A stretch of DNA of 64,000 nucleotides from Brevibacillus_D fluminis_A. GTDB taxonomy: Bacteria; Bacillota; Bacilli; Brevibacillales; Brevibacillaceae. Below the pieces are notes generated by a model. The model worked only from the letters and a program-made list of their open reading frames with translations, was not told the origin of the DNA and made no database searches. Location of the stretch: NCBI RefSeq assembly GCF_052072235.1, contig NZ_CM125436.1:5698001-5762000 (forward strand), given 5' to 3'. Numbering within the stretch: the first letter of the stretch is position 1; each line of letters opens with the position of its first letter. Made by a program: the position numbers and the translations under genes. Shown one piece after another: positions 42,363 to 50,751 of the stretch.

Positions 42363-42917
42363 ATGAAGACATTGAGCGACGCTGACATCATGCGGCTGGT
42401 CATGCAAAAACAGCGGGCAGCACTAGAGGAGCTGTATGACCGCCACATCAAATTGGTCTACTCCTTCGCACTGAAAGCGACGCGCGACGAGCAGCAGGCT
42501 AAGGCCGTCGTACAGGCGGTATTTACACGGTTATGGACAACGGAAAAAGGCTACGACCCTGAAAAAGGGCAGTTCGTCAACTGGCTTTTAACGATTACCC
42601 GGCATATCACCATTGATCATCTGCGCGCGGAAAAGCGTTACCACAACGTCATTCCGCTCGAGCCGGAGCGATGGGAAGCCATTACCGATCATCCCGCAAA
42701 CGATCCTGCAGAGGTCACCTCCCGCAAGCTGATCCGCGAGCAAGTGGAAAAAGCATACCGCTTTCTTTCCACAAGCCAAATCGAACTCATCCAGCATTTA
42801 TACTGGGAGGGCTATTCGTTGAGCGAAATCGCCAAGATGCGAAACGAACCGATTGGCACCATCAAAAGCCGCTTGCATCAAACACTGAAAATTTTACGCC
42901 ATCATCTCGTACTGTAA
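42363..42917 (+). CDS. ECF-type RNA polymerase sigma factor
   Basis: A 184-residue sigma-70 family protein with region 2 (about 20-85, 'LYDRHIKLVYSFALKATRDEQQAKAVVQAVF') and region 4 (about 125-180, 'HLYWEGYSLSEIAKMRNEPIGTIKSRLHQ') and no region 1 or 3. GGTGGGAG precedes the ATG. The second gene encodes a zinc-type, RskA-like anti-sigma, and the third a copper-type protein, so the regulon may be tied to metal or oxidative stress at the membrane. Autoregulation is likely but I could not define the promoter. Confidence 0.92.
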   Translation: MKTLSDADIMRLVMQKQRAALEELYDRHIKLVYSFALKATRDEQQAKAVVQAVFTRLWTTEKGYDPEKGQFVNWLLTITRHITIDHLRAEKRYHNVIPLEPERWEAITDHPANDPAEVTSRKLIREQVEKAYRFLSTSQIELIQHLYWEGYSLSEIAKMRNEPIGTIKSRLHQTLKILRHHLVL

Positions 42918-42932
42918 ATGGAGGGATGACCC

Positions 42933-43664
42933 ATGAGAATACCCGGTACCTGTTTATCAGCTGATGAGCTGGTTTCCTATATCGCCGGTCAGCTTACGGA
43001 TCAAGAGAAAAAACATGTCGAGTCCCACCTGACCGCTTGTTTCGCTTGCCGGCAAGAAGCAAAAGAGCTACAGGAGGCATGGGAATTGATACCGTACCAT
43101 ATGGAAGAAGTCGCTGTTCCAGCTGATTTGAAGCAGGAAGTCATGAGTTCCATCTTCCCCGCTGATCCCCCCGCACAAAAATCCTGGAAAAAACGGCTGG
43201 CGCATGCCTTCTCTTTCAATCCGCACTGGATGAGCGCAGCACTGGGGCTTTTTCTGATCATCACCTTCGCCCATAACATGAGTCTTCGCCACGAGCTTGC
43301 CCAGCTGCAGCAGCAATCGCTGCTCCCGTCACAGGTCTTGCAGGAATACGCGCTCAAGCCGACAGCGGACACGCCGCCGCAAGCCCAAGGAAAAGCATGG
43401 CTGTACACGCAGGGAGAAGTAAAAAAACTTGTCTTTCAGGTGCAAGGGCTGACGTGCACCGATGGACCGGAAGCGTATCAGGTTTGGCTGATCCATGAAG
43501 GCAAACGCAAAAGCGCAGGTGTTTTCCGCGTCGATGAAAACGGGAATGGCTTCATGACGTACGAGATGGGAAAAGACCAAGTGGCATTTGAAGCGATCGG
43601 CATTACACTGGAGCCTGATGCGGCGGGTACCAAACCGCGCGGAAAAAAAGTTTTGGGAACGTAG
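42933..43664 (+). CDS. Membrane anti-sigma factor, zinc-finger plus RskA domain
   Basis: A 243-residue protein. The N-terminal anti-sigma zinc domain has the H-x3-C-x2-C motif (HLTACFAC, about 31-38). A single membrane helix lies at about 92-110 (WMSAALGLFLIITFA). The external domain (about 135-240) matches the RskA C-terminal fold ('AWLYTQGEVKKLVFQVQGL', 'YQVWLIHEGKRKSAGVF'). This type holds its sigma at the membrane until regulated proteolysis. GGAGGG lies before the ATG, 15 bases after the sigma stop. Its partner is the upstream sigma factor. Confidence 0.9.
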   Translation: MRIPGTCLSADELVSYIAGQLTDQEKKHVESHLTACFACRQEAKELQEAWELIPYHMEEVAVPADLKQEVMSSIFPADPPAQKSWKKRLAHAFSFNPHWMSAALGLFLIITFAHNMSLRHELAQLQQQSLLPSQVLQEYALKPTADTPPQAQGKAWLYTQGEVKKLVFQVQGLTCTDGPEAYQVWLIHEGKRKSAGVFRVDENGNGFMTYEMGKDQVAFEAIGITLEPDAAGTKPRGKKVLGT

Positions 43665-43737
43665 CCTGATCGATCAAACCGCTTCCGGTTTTCCATCGTT
43701 ATCTTGAGTAACAAACGCTCAAGAGGAGGAATGAACC

Positions 43738-44799
43738 ATGAAAAAAATGATGTCTCTGCTTCTTTCCGGCGCAATCGTCACAGGGATGCTGGGGTTGGGG
43801 GCGATGAGCGAAGCGCATCCCGCAGCAGCCGCCTCAACGGTTCCCGTAAAAGTGCTTGTCGCCGGGAAGGAAGTCCATTTCACTGCACAGCCCGTGCTGG
43901 TCAAAAACCGCCTGCTCGTCCCGGCTGAAGCAATGTCGAACCACCTGGGGATGACGTACGAGTACGATGCCGGCAAGAAAACGATCACGCTCAAAATGGC
44001 CTCCAATCTCTATGTGTTCCCCATCGACAGCAATTCCGCCACGATCAATGGCGTTCCGGTTTCGACGGATGTGTCGGCCACGATGATGAACGGGGTTCCC
44101 TACATACCGCTGCGCTTCCTCGGCGAATATCTCGGCATGGGGGTAACCTATCAAGCGGCGACTCGGACTGCAGCGGTGAAAACGGACAATGCCGCCTCCT
44201 TCCGCATTCTCTCGCCAAAAGAAGGCGACGTCCTGCATACCACTCAAATCAAGGTAGGCATCGCTGCCTTCCATCATCAACTCGTTGACTTCCGTCAGCA
44301 CATGCAGGCCGCAGCCGGGCAAGGCCACATCCACGTATGGCTTGACACAGACCCCAAAGATCCAAAGGTAGCCTACAAAATGATCTCGGGAGAACCGGCT
44401 GTATTCGATAACGTGCAGCCAGGAAACCATACGCTGACCGTCCAGTTGGTCGGCAATGACCATAAGCCAATCGTCCCTGAAGTGAAGCAGGTTGTCCATT
44501 TCCAAACGATGGTGACTCCAACGGATCAGCCCGCTCCTGCGCAAGCGGCGAAAACGTATACCGTTGCTATCCATTCCTACATGTTCATGCCGGGGGAAAT
44601 CACCGTGGAGGCCGGTTCAACGGTTACTTTCACGAATTCGGACGATGTCAACCATACCGTGACCGCCAAGGATGGCTCCTTCGACAGCGGCCCGATCAGC
44701 AAAGGAAACTCATACTCTGTCACCTTTTCCAAGCCGGGCGTTTATCAAATCTACTGCAAACCGCATACGTTCATGACAGGCACAATCACTGTAAAATAA
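43738..44799 (+). CDS. Exported cupredoxin with copper amine oxidase-like N-terminal domain
   Basis: A 353-residue secreted protein with three parts. A signal peptide ends at about 28 (AAAA). The copper amine oxidase N-like module covers about 35-145 ('VKNRLLVPAEAMSNHLGM', 'NGVPYIPLRFLGEYLGM'). A middle region (about 155-260) has 'GHIHVWLD' and resembles DUF4399-type domains. The C-terminal cupredoxin (about 270-353) has type-1 copper ligands: His in DDVNHTV, then Cys, His and Met in YCKPHTFMTG. AGGAGG precedes the ATG. As third gene of the sigma/anti-sigma operon it is probably a regulon product or sensor part, and may carry electrons or copper. Exact role unknown. Confidence 0.88.
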   Translation: MKKMMSLLLSGAIVTGMLGLGAMSEAHPAAAASTVPVKVLVAGKEVHFTAQPVLVKNRLLVPAEAMSNHLGMTYEYDAGKKTITLKMASNLYVFPIDSNSATINGVPVSTDVSATMMNGVPYIPLRFLGEYLGMGVTYQAATRTAAVKTDNAASFRILSPKEGDVLHTTQIKVGIAAFHHQLVDFRQHMQAAAGQGHIHVWLDTDPKDPKVAYKMISGEPAVFDNVQPGNHTLTVQLVGNDHKPIVPEVKQVVHFQTMVTPTDQPAPAQAAKTYTVAIHSYMFMPGEITVEAGSTVTFTNSDDVNHTVTAKDGSFDSGPISKGNSYSVTFSKPGVYQIYCKPHTFMTGTITVK

Positions 44800-44861
44800 G
44801 AAAAACTTCTTTCAGAAGTCCTTTCAAGAAGCAGATCCTTCGATCTGTGGAAGTTTTTCTT
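44799..44861 (+). terminator. Intrinsic terminator of the sigma operon
   Basis: AAGAAAAACTTC pairs with GGAAGTTTTTCTT around an inner CAGATC-CTTC-GATCTG hairpin. Confidence 0.7.
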
Positions 44862-44866
44862 CCGCT

Positions 44867-44902
44867 CCAGAATTTATAAGCGCATGCACTTATAAATTCT
44901 GG
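44867..44902. repeat. Perfect 14-bp inverted repeat beside the IS110 element
   Basis: CCAGAATTTATAAG (44867-44880) and CTTATAAATTCTGG (44889-44902) around CGCATGCA. It lies between the sigma-operon terminator and the transposase. AAATTCTGG recurs at 46455-46463 on the other side of the transposase. It could be the IS target palindrome or part of its left end. Confidence 0.6.
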
Positions 44903-45020
44903 TGTATGAAATAATGTCCTTAAACAAAAGGAAAATCCCCAGCGACTACGAAAGAAAGAAGTACCTGACAGGGAACTTCAATCAAACACACCTATCACCA
45001 CAATAGGAGGTTGGAGTCGC

Positions 45021-46397
45021 ATGGGGAAATCCTCACATATTCAAGGGCGTAAAGGGAACAAGTTCAGTCAACATCTTAGAGGTGTCAACCTGGAGCAGGT
45101 GCTCATCGTCGCAATTGACGCCGCAAAGCTCCACCAAAAGGCCCTCATATGCAATTATTTCGGCGACATCATTGTAAAACCCTTTTTCTTCTCCGTCAAT
45201 AGGGACGGGATTCAATCGCTATGTGACAGAATCAAGCAGGCCGAAAAGGATTGCAACGCGGTTCGCATTTTCCTCGGCATCGAAGCGACAGGACATTATT
45301 ATGAGGACATCGTTCGAATTCTTGGTCAGCACGGGTATGACGTTCAAATCATCAACCCCTATACGACAAAAGAAGAACGTGCAAGCGCCTTGAATTGGTG
45401 CAAAACCGACGATCTCGACTTAGTCGCCATTGCTCATGCCATTGTAGGCAACAAAGCAACGGAAACAAAACTTCCAGAGGGGAAGTACCGTGAGCTTCTT
45501 ACCCTTACGCGGGCAAGAAGGTCAGAAGTACGCAAACGCTCCTCCTTGCGAATGGAAATCAGGGGGATTATGGACGTCATTTGGAGGGAATTTCAAGGCT
45601 TCTCCCCCGATGACCACCACAAGCCAATCAAGACGAAAATCTTCAGTGATATGTGGGGCAAATCCTCGCTCTTTTTCATGAAATACTCCCCTCATCCGTC
45701 TATGGTGTTGGCGTTAGGGGAACAGGGAATTCGGGAAAGCTCACGGAAGCACAATCTTAAAATTCGTTCCTCCACCATCCAAAAGCTGCTTCATGCCGCA
45801 AATCAAGCGTTGTCACGCCCTAAGGAGGAACTGGCCGCTGAGTTGCTTCTCCTCTCCATGAAGCTGGAGGATTTAGAACGATACGACCAAAAGATCTGTC
45901 GCCTTGAATGTGAAATTGAATCAGTCCTGCTTCAAACCGATGGAAAACTGCTGCTTTCCATCCCTGGAATCGCCGTTGTAACGGCAGCAGAAGCATATGC
46001 CGAAATGGGCGATGTTTCTCAGTACGAGAACCCTCATCAGATCATAAAAAAGGCAGGGACAAATCCTGTTGTCATCCAATCTGGTGGAGGGAAAGGGTAT
46101 TACGGATCCATCTCCAAACAAGGAAATGATCACCTTCGGTTTGTTGTGTATACGGCAGGAAAAAGCTTGTCATTACACAACACTGACCTTCGCCCCTTCT
46201 ACGAACGACTGAAGGAAAAAGGAAAGCACGCACGAAAGATTCACATTGCGATGGGTAACAAGTTCCTCAAGATCGCCTTTGCCATGCTACGTGACAAAAA
46301 ACCATTTTTGTCCCAAAACGTTCAGAAGCAATATGCAGATGAGATGAACAAGAAACTGAAATACCATAGCATAGCGAATCACTTAACGGCTTCTTAA
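45021..46397 (+). CDS. IS110-family transposase/recombinase
   Basis: A 458-residue recombinase. The N-terminal RuvC-like DEDD domain has Asp33 (VAIDAAKLHQK), Glu88 (GIEATGHY) and Asp130/Asp133 (KTDDLDL). The C-terminal Tnp20 domain covers about 310-400 ('LLSIPGIAVVTAAEAYAEMGD', 'GTNPVVIQSGGGKGY') with the conserved Ser in QSGG. A good AGGAGG site precedes the ATG. The reading frame is complete, so the element may be active. Confidence 0.95.
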   Translation: MGKSSHIQGRKGNKFSQHLRGVNLEQVLIVAIDAAKLHQKALICNYFGDIIVKPFFFSVNRDGIQSLCDRIKQAEKDCNAVRIFLGIEATGHYYEDIVRILGQHGYDVQIINPYTTKEERASALNWCKTDDLDLVAIAHAIVGNKATETKLPEGKYRELLTLTRARRSEVRKRSSLRMEIRGIMDVIWREFQGFSPDDHHKPIKTKIFSDMWGKSSLFFMKYSPHPSMVLALGEQGIRESSRKHNLKIRSSTIQKLLHAANQALSRPKEELAAELLLLSMKLEDLERYDQKICRLECEIESVLLQTDGKLLLSIPGIAVVTAAEAYAEMGDVSQYENPHQIIKKAGTNPVVIQSGGGKGYYGSISKQGNDHLRFVVYTAGKSLSLHNTDLRPFYERLKEKGKHARKIHIAMGNKFLKIAFAMLRDKKPFLSQNVQKQYADEMNKKLKYHSIANHLTAS

Positions 46398-46735
46398 CAT
46401 CAAAAAAACAAATGTATTTGCCAGTCCCTCTTGGACCAAGGGGAGATCGAATCAAATTCTGGAGGCATAGACCTCGGTGATAAGCCTTATCCCCCTCGTC
46501 CTGTAAATGCGAATTGTACGTTGGAAAAGAACCCGTACTCGTGCCAGAATGCATCCATGCAGGTTTGTAAGCGAGGGCTACACCCATCTTAGTGTCAAGA
46601 AGGGCTGACAAATACCATACAGCTTCCTTGTCAGTTGCTGATTGTAATTTTTTTACAAACAATACGTTAGGTGTATTTGCTATACCCAAACGGAGTAAAA
46701 AAGTATTTGACATAGTACGCTTACACGATAACAAA
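46398..46735. other. Non-coding region downstream of the transposase; candidate bridge-RNA region
   Basis: About 340 bp without a convincing gene. It contains several stem-forming arms (CTGACAA with TTGTCAG near 46610-46640; TTGTAA with TTACAA near 46645-46660) and two copies of TGTATTTGC (near 46413 and 46668). In IS1111-type members the bridge RNA lies on this side; in IS110-type members it lies upstream of the transposase. Confidence 0.4.
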
Positions 46736-46807
46736 AACCCCGTTGTGCGAGGATAGGCTTTGACCAGCGTCAAACCAACTCTTCCCGCACAACAGGGGCT
46801 TTTTTTA
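46733..46807 (-). terminator. Intrinsic terminator of fhs
   Basis: CCCCGTTGTGCG (46738-46749) pairs with CGCACAACAGGGG (46786-46798); the minus strand continues TTTTTGTT. Confidence 0.85.
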
Positions 46808-46808
46808 T

Positions 46809-48434
46809 TTATTTGATGGCTTCCGCACTTGTCTCCAAGCGGAGCGTTTCTGCGGCTGGCTTTTTCGGCAAGCCCGGCATCGTCATGATGCTTCCCGTCA
46901 ATGCGACGATAAACCCGGCTCCCGCCGATACGCGGATCTCGCTGACGTGAATCTCGAAATCGGTGGGCGCGCCCAGCCGATCTGCCTGATCGGTAAACGA
47001 ATACGGCGTTTTCGCCATACATACAGGCAAATGGGACAAGCCCATCTCTTCAATGCGCTTCAGCGTTTTCACCGCAGCCGCGGTATAGACGACCGATGAG
47101 CCGCGATAGATGTTTTTGACGATCGTTTCGATTTTTTCCTTTACGGATAGGGAGTCTTCGTAGAGGAGACGGAAGGTGTCTGCGTTCGATTCTGCCGCGC
47201 GAACCACTTTTTCCGCCAGCTCCCTGCCGCCTTTTCCCCCTTCTGCCCAAACATTGGAAACCGCTACCTCGATGCCGTTGTGCTGACACATGGCGATGAC
47301 CGCATCCAGCTCTGACGGCAAATCAGTGGCAAACCGGTTGATCGCCACGACTGCCGGTATCCCGAATCCGCGCAAATTTTCCACATGGCGCAGCACATTG
47401 GCGAATCCTGTTTCCAGCGCCGCCTGATTTTCAGCTTGCAGATCGGCAATGGCGATGCCCGCGTTGTATTTCAAGGCGCGGACGGTGATGACGACCACAG
47501 CCGCCGATGGCGTCAAACCCGCTTTCCTGCACTTGATGTTAAAAAACTTCTCCGCTCCAAGGTCAGCGCCGAATCCCGCTTCCGTCACGACATAATCGCC
47601 CAGCTTCAAGGCGAGCTTGGTGCCGATGACGCTGCTGCAGCCGTGTGCGATGTTGGCAAACGGCCCACCGTGGACGATGACCGGAGTGCCCTCCGTCGTC
47701 TGCACCAGATTCGGCTTCAAGGCATCCTTGAGCAAAACGCACATTGCTTCCACCGCATTCATTTCCTTTGCGGTGACAGGCTGATCGACGAAATCGTAGC
47801 CGATGATGATCCGGTTGAGCCGCTCGCGCAGGTCATCCATATTCTCGCTCAAGCACAGGATCGCCATAATTTCGGAAGCGGTCGTGATCATGAAGCCGTC
47901 TTCCCGCGTCGTCCCGTTCCCATCTCCAAGCCCTATGACAATCGTGCGCAAAGCCCGATCATTCATGTCCATCGCCCGTTTCCACACGATCTTTTTCGGG
48001 TTGAGCCCGCGTGCATTGCCGTGATGGATATGGTTATCGATCATCGCTGCCAGCAGGTTATGCGCGGTCGTGATCGCATGGATGTCGCCGGTAAAATGCA
48101 GGTTGATATCATCAGCGGGAAGCAACTCCGCATTGCCGCTCCCTGTCGCTCCGCCTTTCATGCCGAGGCATGGGCCGAGAGACGGTTCGCGAAGTGCAGC
48201 AATCGCTTTTTTGCCAATCACATTGAGAGCTTGCGACAGCCCGATGGTCGTGAGCGTTTTCCCCGCTCCTGCCGGATTCGGATTCATCGCCGTTACCAAA
48301 ATCAGCTTTCCGTTCGGGCGATGCTTGACTTTGTCCCACAATTCAGGAGCCAGCTTCGCCTTGTATTTTCCGTACAGCTCCAGGTCCTCTTCCGGAACCC
48401 CTGCTCGTTGCGCAATTTCGATGATCGGTTTCAT
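46809..48434 (-). CDS. fhs: Formate-tetrahydrofolate ligase
   Basis: A 541-residue ATP-dependent enzyme that makes 10-formyl-THF from formate and THF for one-carbon metabolism. The nucleotide-binding loop is NPNPAGAGKTLTTIGL near 53-68, and the folate/ATP region GPFANIAHG-CSS near 285 is conserved. Length is a little under the usual 555 or so, from a shorter C-terminus. AAGGAGG precedes the ATG. It is monocistronic, divergent from the sensor kinase. I see no ZTP or THF riboswitch in the leader. Confidence 0.95.
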   Translation of the reverse strand: MKPIIEIAQRAGVPEEDLELYGKYKAKLAPELWDKVKHRPNGKLILVTAMNPNPAGAGKTLTTIGLSQALNVIGKKAIAALREPSLGPCLGMKGGATGSGNAELLPADDINLHFTGDIHAITTAHNLLAAMIDNHIHHGNARGLNPKKIVWKRAMDMNDRALRTIVIGLGDGNGTTREDGFMITTASEIMAILCLSENMDDLRERLNRIIIGYDFVDQPVTAKEMNAVEAMCVLLKDALKPNLVQTTEGTPVIVHGGPFANIAHGCSSVIGTKLALKLGDYVVTEAGFGADLGAEKFFNIKCRKAGLTPSAAVVVITVRALKYNAGIAIADLQAENQAALETGFANVLRHVENLRGFGIPAVVAINRFATDLPSELDAVIAMCQHNGIEVAVSNVWAEGGKGGRELAEKVVRAAESNADTFRLLYEDSLSVKEKIETIVKNIYRGSSVVYTAAAVKTLKRIEEMGLSHLPVCMAKTPYSFTDQADRLGAPTDFEIHVSEIRVSAGAGFIVALTGSIMTMPGLPKKPAAETLRLETSAEAIK

Positions 48435-48549
48435 GAATGCCTCCTTAAAACGTGATCTTCCACTACTCTATTTCCACATGCTTATCTATTTTCCTTGGTC
48501 CCTTCTCGGCCCCCGTCAATCCGATGAGACCTGAACAGGGACGGTGCGT

Positions 48550-48555
48550 TATAAT
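48550..48555 (+). promoter_or_regulatory. Consensus -10 for the kinase operon
   Basis: TATAAT at 48550-48555, 34 bp before the kinase ATG, with no good -35; CCTGAACAGG lies just upstream and could be an activator site. Confidence 0.4.
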
Positions 48556-48588
48556 ACTTGTATATTCGCTAGTTGGGAGGGGTCCGAC

Positions 48589-49962
48589 ATGATGGTAATC
48601 ATATGGCTGGTCATTTGGACCCTCGGCTTTCTCGTCTTGTTCACCGACCCGAAGCAAACCTCCATCCGCTGGGCCAGCGCCACAGCCTTTATCGGCGGCT
48701 GCGGCTTTTTTTCAGCGGTTGTGGACGAATCGTTATACCCGCTGTTCGATCATTTTGCCAATGTGCAACTGGCCGTAGAGCCTGCTTTGATGTTTGTCAG
48801 CAGACTCTCTTCTTTTATTTGCCAGGTGGGTCTGCCTTATGCTTTCTTTATGTTTGCGATTCATTCCGGCGATTTCATCGCACGCAAAACGAAAAAGCTG
48901 ATCCAGTATCTCGCCCTGATCCCGCCTCTTTTCGTGCTTGCTACGACGCCGATTTACCCGGTGCTTTCGTTTAATTACTGGGTGATGGTCAGCTGGGCGC
49001 TGCCGTATTTCCTCGCAGCGAGCGTCATTCTGATTGTGCTGTACCGCAAGGAAAAAGACCCGCAGCTGCGCCGGAGCCGCCTGTTCACCAACATTTTGGT
49101 CATCGTCCCCCTGATGTTCGTGTTCACGACCATCTACATCATGCGGACGCAAAATCAGTACGAAGCCTGGCGCTACAACATCCTGATCGTCGGGATTCAG
49201 TTTCTTCTCATTTTGTTTATCAGTGTCAAATACGGCTTTCTCGGCGTAAAGTTCCGGGTGGAGAGGCGCCGGTTGAACAGCACGCTGCGCGCGTTGACAT
49301 CCGGCGCCCAAATCGTCAATCATACGATCAAAAACGAAATCGGAAAGATCACCCTGTTCGCCGACCGCATTCAATCGTATGCCATCGAGACGAATCAGCC
49401 GGACTTGAAAAAAGATATCGATATCCTCATCCAGTCTTCCCAGCATATACTGGACATGATGAACCGGATTCAAGGGCAGCTGCAGGAAATCACGATTAAA
49501 GAAGAGGTAATTCGCCCGGCCGAACTGATCGACGAAGTTCTTCGCAACCTGAAACCGTATGCGGAAAAATACGCGGTAGCCCTTGAGACCGATCTCGACG
49601 CGGGCCTGTCGATGCGCGGCGATCCCGTGCAGCTGCGAGAAATTTTGACCAACCTGTGCATGAATGCCTTTGAAGCGATGAAAGAAGCCGGAGGCACGCT
49701 GATTCTCAGATTCTATTTATCCAAAAAACATTTGGTCATTTCGGTTACAGACACCGGGGTAGGCATCTCCAAGGAAAATCTGCCCCATGTCATGGACCCG
49801 TTCTTCTCAACCAAAAAAACCGGGCAAAACTTTGGTCTGGGTTTATCCTACTGCTTCAACGTCATGCAAAAACACCAGGGCACCCTGGAAATTTACAGCT
49901 TCCATGGCGAAGGCACGACCATTTATCTCTATTTTCCCCGTAAACGATTGGTGACCAACTAA
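48589..49962 (+). CDS. Seven-helix membrane sensor histidine kinase
   Basis: A 457-residue kinase. Residues 1-220 form seven or eight membrane helices with short loops, so the signal is probably sensed in the membrane. The phosphoacceptor is His245 in QIVNHTIKNEIGKI, an atypical H-box lacking the usual HELRTPL. The ATPase domain (330-455) has an N-box (NLCMNAFEAMKEAG), G1 (VTDTGVGI) and G2 (TGQNFGLGL). The ATG at 48589 is preceded by GGGAGGGG. It forms an operon with the LuxR-type regulator. Confidence 0.88.
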   Translation: MMVIIWLVIWTLGFLVLFTDPKQTSIRWASATAFIGGCGFFSAVVDESLYPLFDHFANVQLAVEPALMFVSRLSSFICQVGLPYAFFMFAIHSGDFIARKTKKLIQYLALIPPLFVLATTPIYPVLSFNYWVMVSWALPYFLAASVILIVLYRKEKDPQLRRSRLFTNILVIVPLMFVFTTIYIMRTQNQYEAWRYNILIVGIQFLLILFISVKYGFLGVKFRVERRRLNSTLRALTSGAQIVNHTIKNEIGKITLFADRIQSYAIETNQPDLKKDIDILIQSSQHILDMMNRIQGQLQEITIKEEVIRPAELIDEVLRNLKPYAEKYAVALETDLDAGLSMRGDPVQLREILTNLCMNAFEAMKEAGGTLILRFYLSKKHLVISVTDTGVGISKENLPHVMDPFFSTKKTGQNFGLGLSYCFNVMQKHQGTLEIYSFHGEGTTIYLYFPRKRLVTN

Positions 49963-49989
49963 ACGATCAGAAAAGGAGGGGAAACTGAC

Positions 49990-50628
49990 ATGACGCGCAT
50001 TCACGTGCTGCTCGTCGAAGACGACGACACCTGGCGCGAGGGCCTGACCTCGTATATCAACAAAGAAACCGACATGACCGTAGCAGGAACAGCCTCGACC
50101 AAAGAGGAAGCCGTCGCAGTTTTTACCGAGCACAGACCCGATGTCGTCCTGATGGATATCAACCTGACGGAAAACAATCTGGACGGGATTGAAACGGCGC
50201 TTGAACTGACTGAACTGCAGCCCGACTGCCGCATCATCATGCTCACCTCATTGACTGCGGAAGACGTCATGGTCGAGTCATTCGCGGCCGGCGCAGTCAA
50301 CTATATCAGCAAGACCGACTTCAAGGAAATTCCCGACGCGATTCGTGCGGCGTACAACCGTCAATCCGCCATTCATCCGACTGCCGCCGCCGCATTGCGC
50401 AATGAATTTTTGCGTCTGAAGCAGGAAGAGAGCAAAAAGCTGCTTTCACCGGCCGAACGCGACATCTTGCAGCTGATCCATAAGGGACAGACCCAGTCAG
50501 AAATCGAAAAAACGCTGTTCATCACAAAGCGGACCATCAAAAACCATATCAACCGCATCCTGAAAAAAATGGGCGCCAAGACGAGCAAGGAAGCTGCCGC
50601 CAAGGCCAAGCAAAAAAAGCTGTTCTAG
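49990..50628 (+). CDS. NarL/FixJ-family response regulator
   Basis: A 212-residue regulator. The receiver (1-120) has Asp11-13 and phosphoacceptor Asp56 in VVLMDINL. The LuxR-type helix-turn-helix lies at about 145-205 ('LSPAERDILQLIHKGQTQSEI', 'KRTIKNHINRIL'). AAGGAGGGG lies before the ATG, 27 bases after the kinase stop. The kinase is its obvious partner. Its target is unknown; the next gene starts 125 bp on after a terminator, so regulation of the phospholipid genes is possible but only positional. Confidence 0.92.
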   Translation: MTRIHVLLVEDDDTWREGLTSYINKETDMTVAGTASTKEEAVAVFTEHRPDVVLMDINLTENNLDGIETALELTELQPDCRIIMLTSLTAEDVMVESFAAGAVNYISKTDFKEIPDAIRAAYNRQSAIHPTAAAALRNEFLRLKQEESKKLLSPAERDILQLIHKGQTQSEIEKTLFITKRTIKNHINRILKKMGAKTSKEAAAKAKQKKLF

Positions 50629-50666
50629 CGCCATTTCCGAACGCTGCAGGCTCGTATTAGCATCAG

Positions 50667-50693
50667 GTACCAATGAATGTTGGTACTTTTTTT
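50667..50693 (+). terminator. Intrinsic terminator of the two-component operon
   Basis: GTACCAA-TGAATG-TTGGTAC followed by seven T. Confidence 0.85.
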
Positions 50694-50751
50694 ATTCCCC
50701 CCACGCCGTAGAATGAAGGCAATACTCGCATTCGGAAAGGTGTGTTGTTTC

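Larger units (their letters stand above)
44867..46735 (+). mobile_element. IS110-family insertion sequence (boundaries uncertain)
   Basis: A single transposase gene with non-coding flanks of about 120-150 bp to its left and up to about 330 bp to its right. IS110 elements have no clear terminal inverted repeats, so I give outer limits only: the left palindrome and the start of the fhs terminator. The family encodes a bridge RNA in one non-coding end. Confidence 0.65.

Noticed and set aside
48435..48588. ZTP or THF riboswitch before fhs
   Set aside because: The leader is about 100 bp and lacks the conserved core sequences I would expect.
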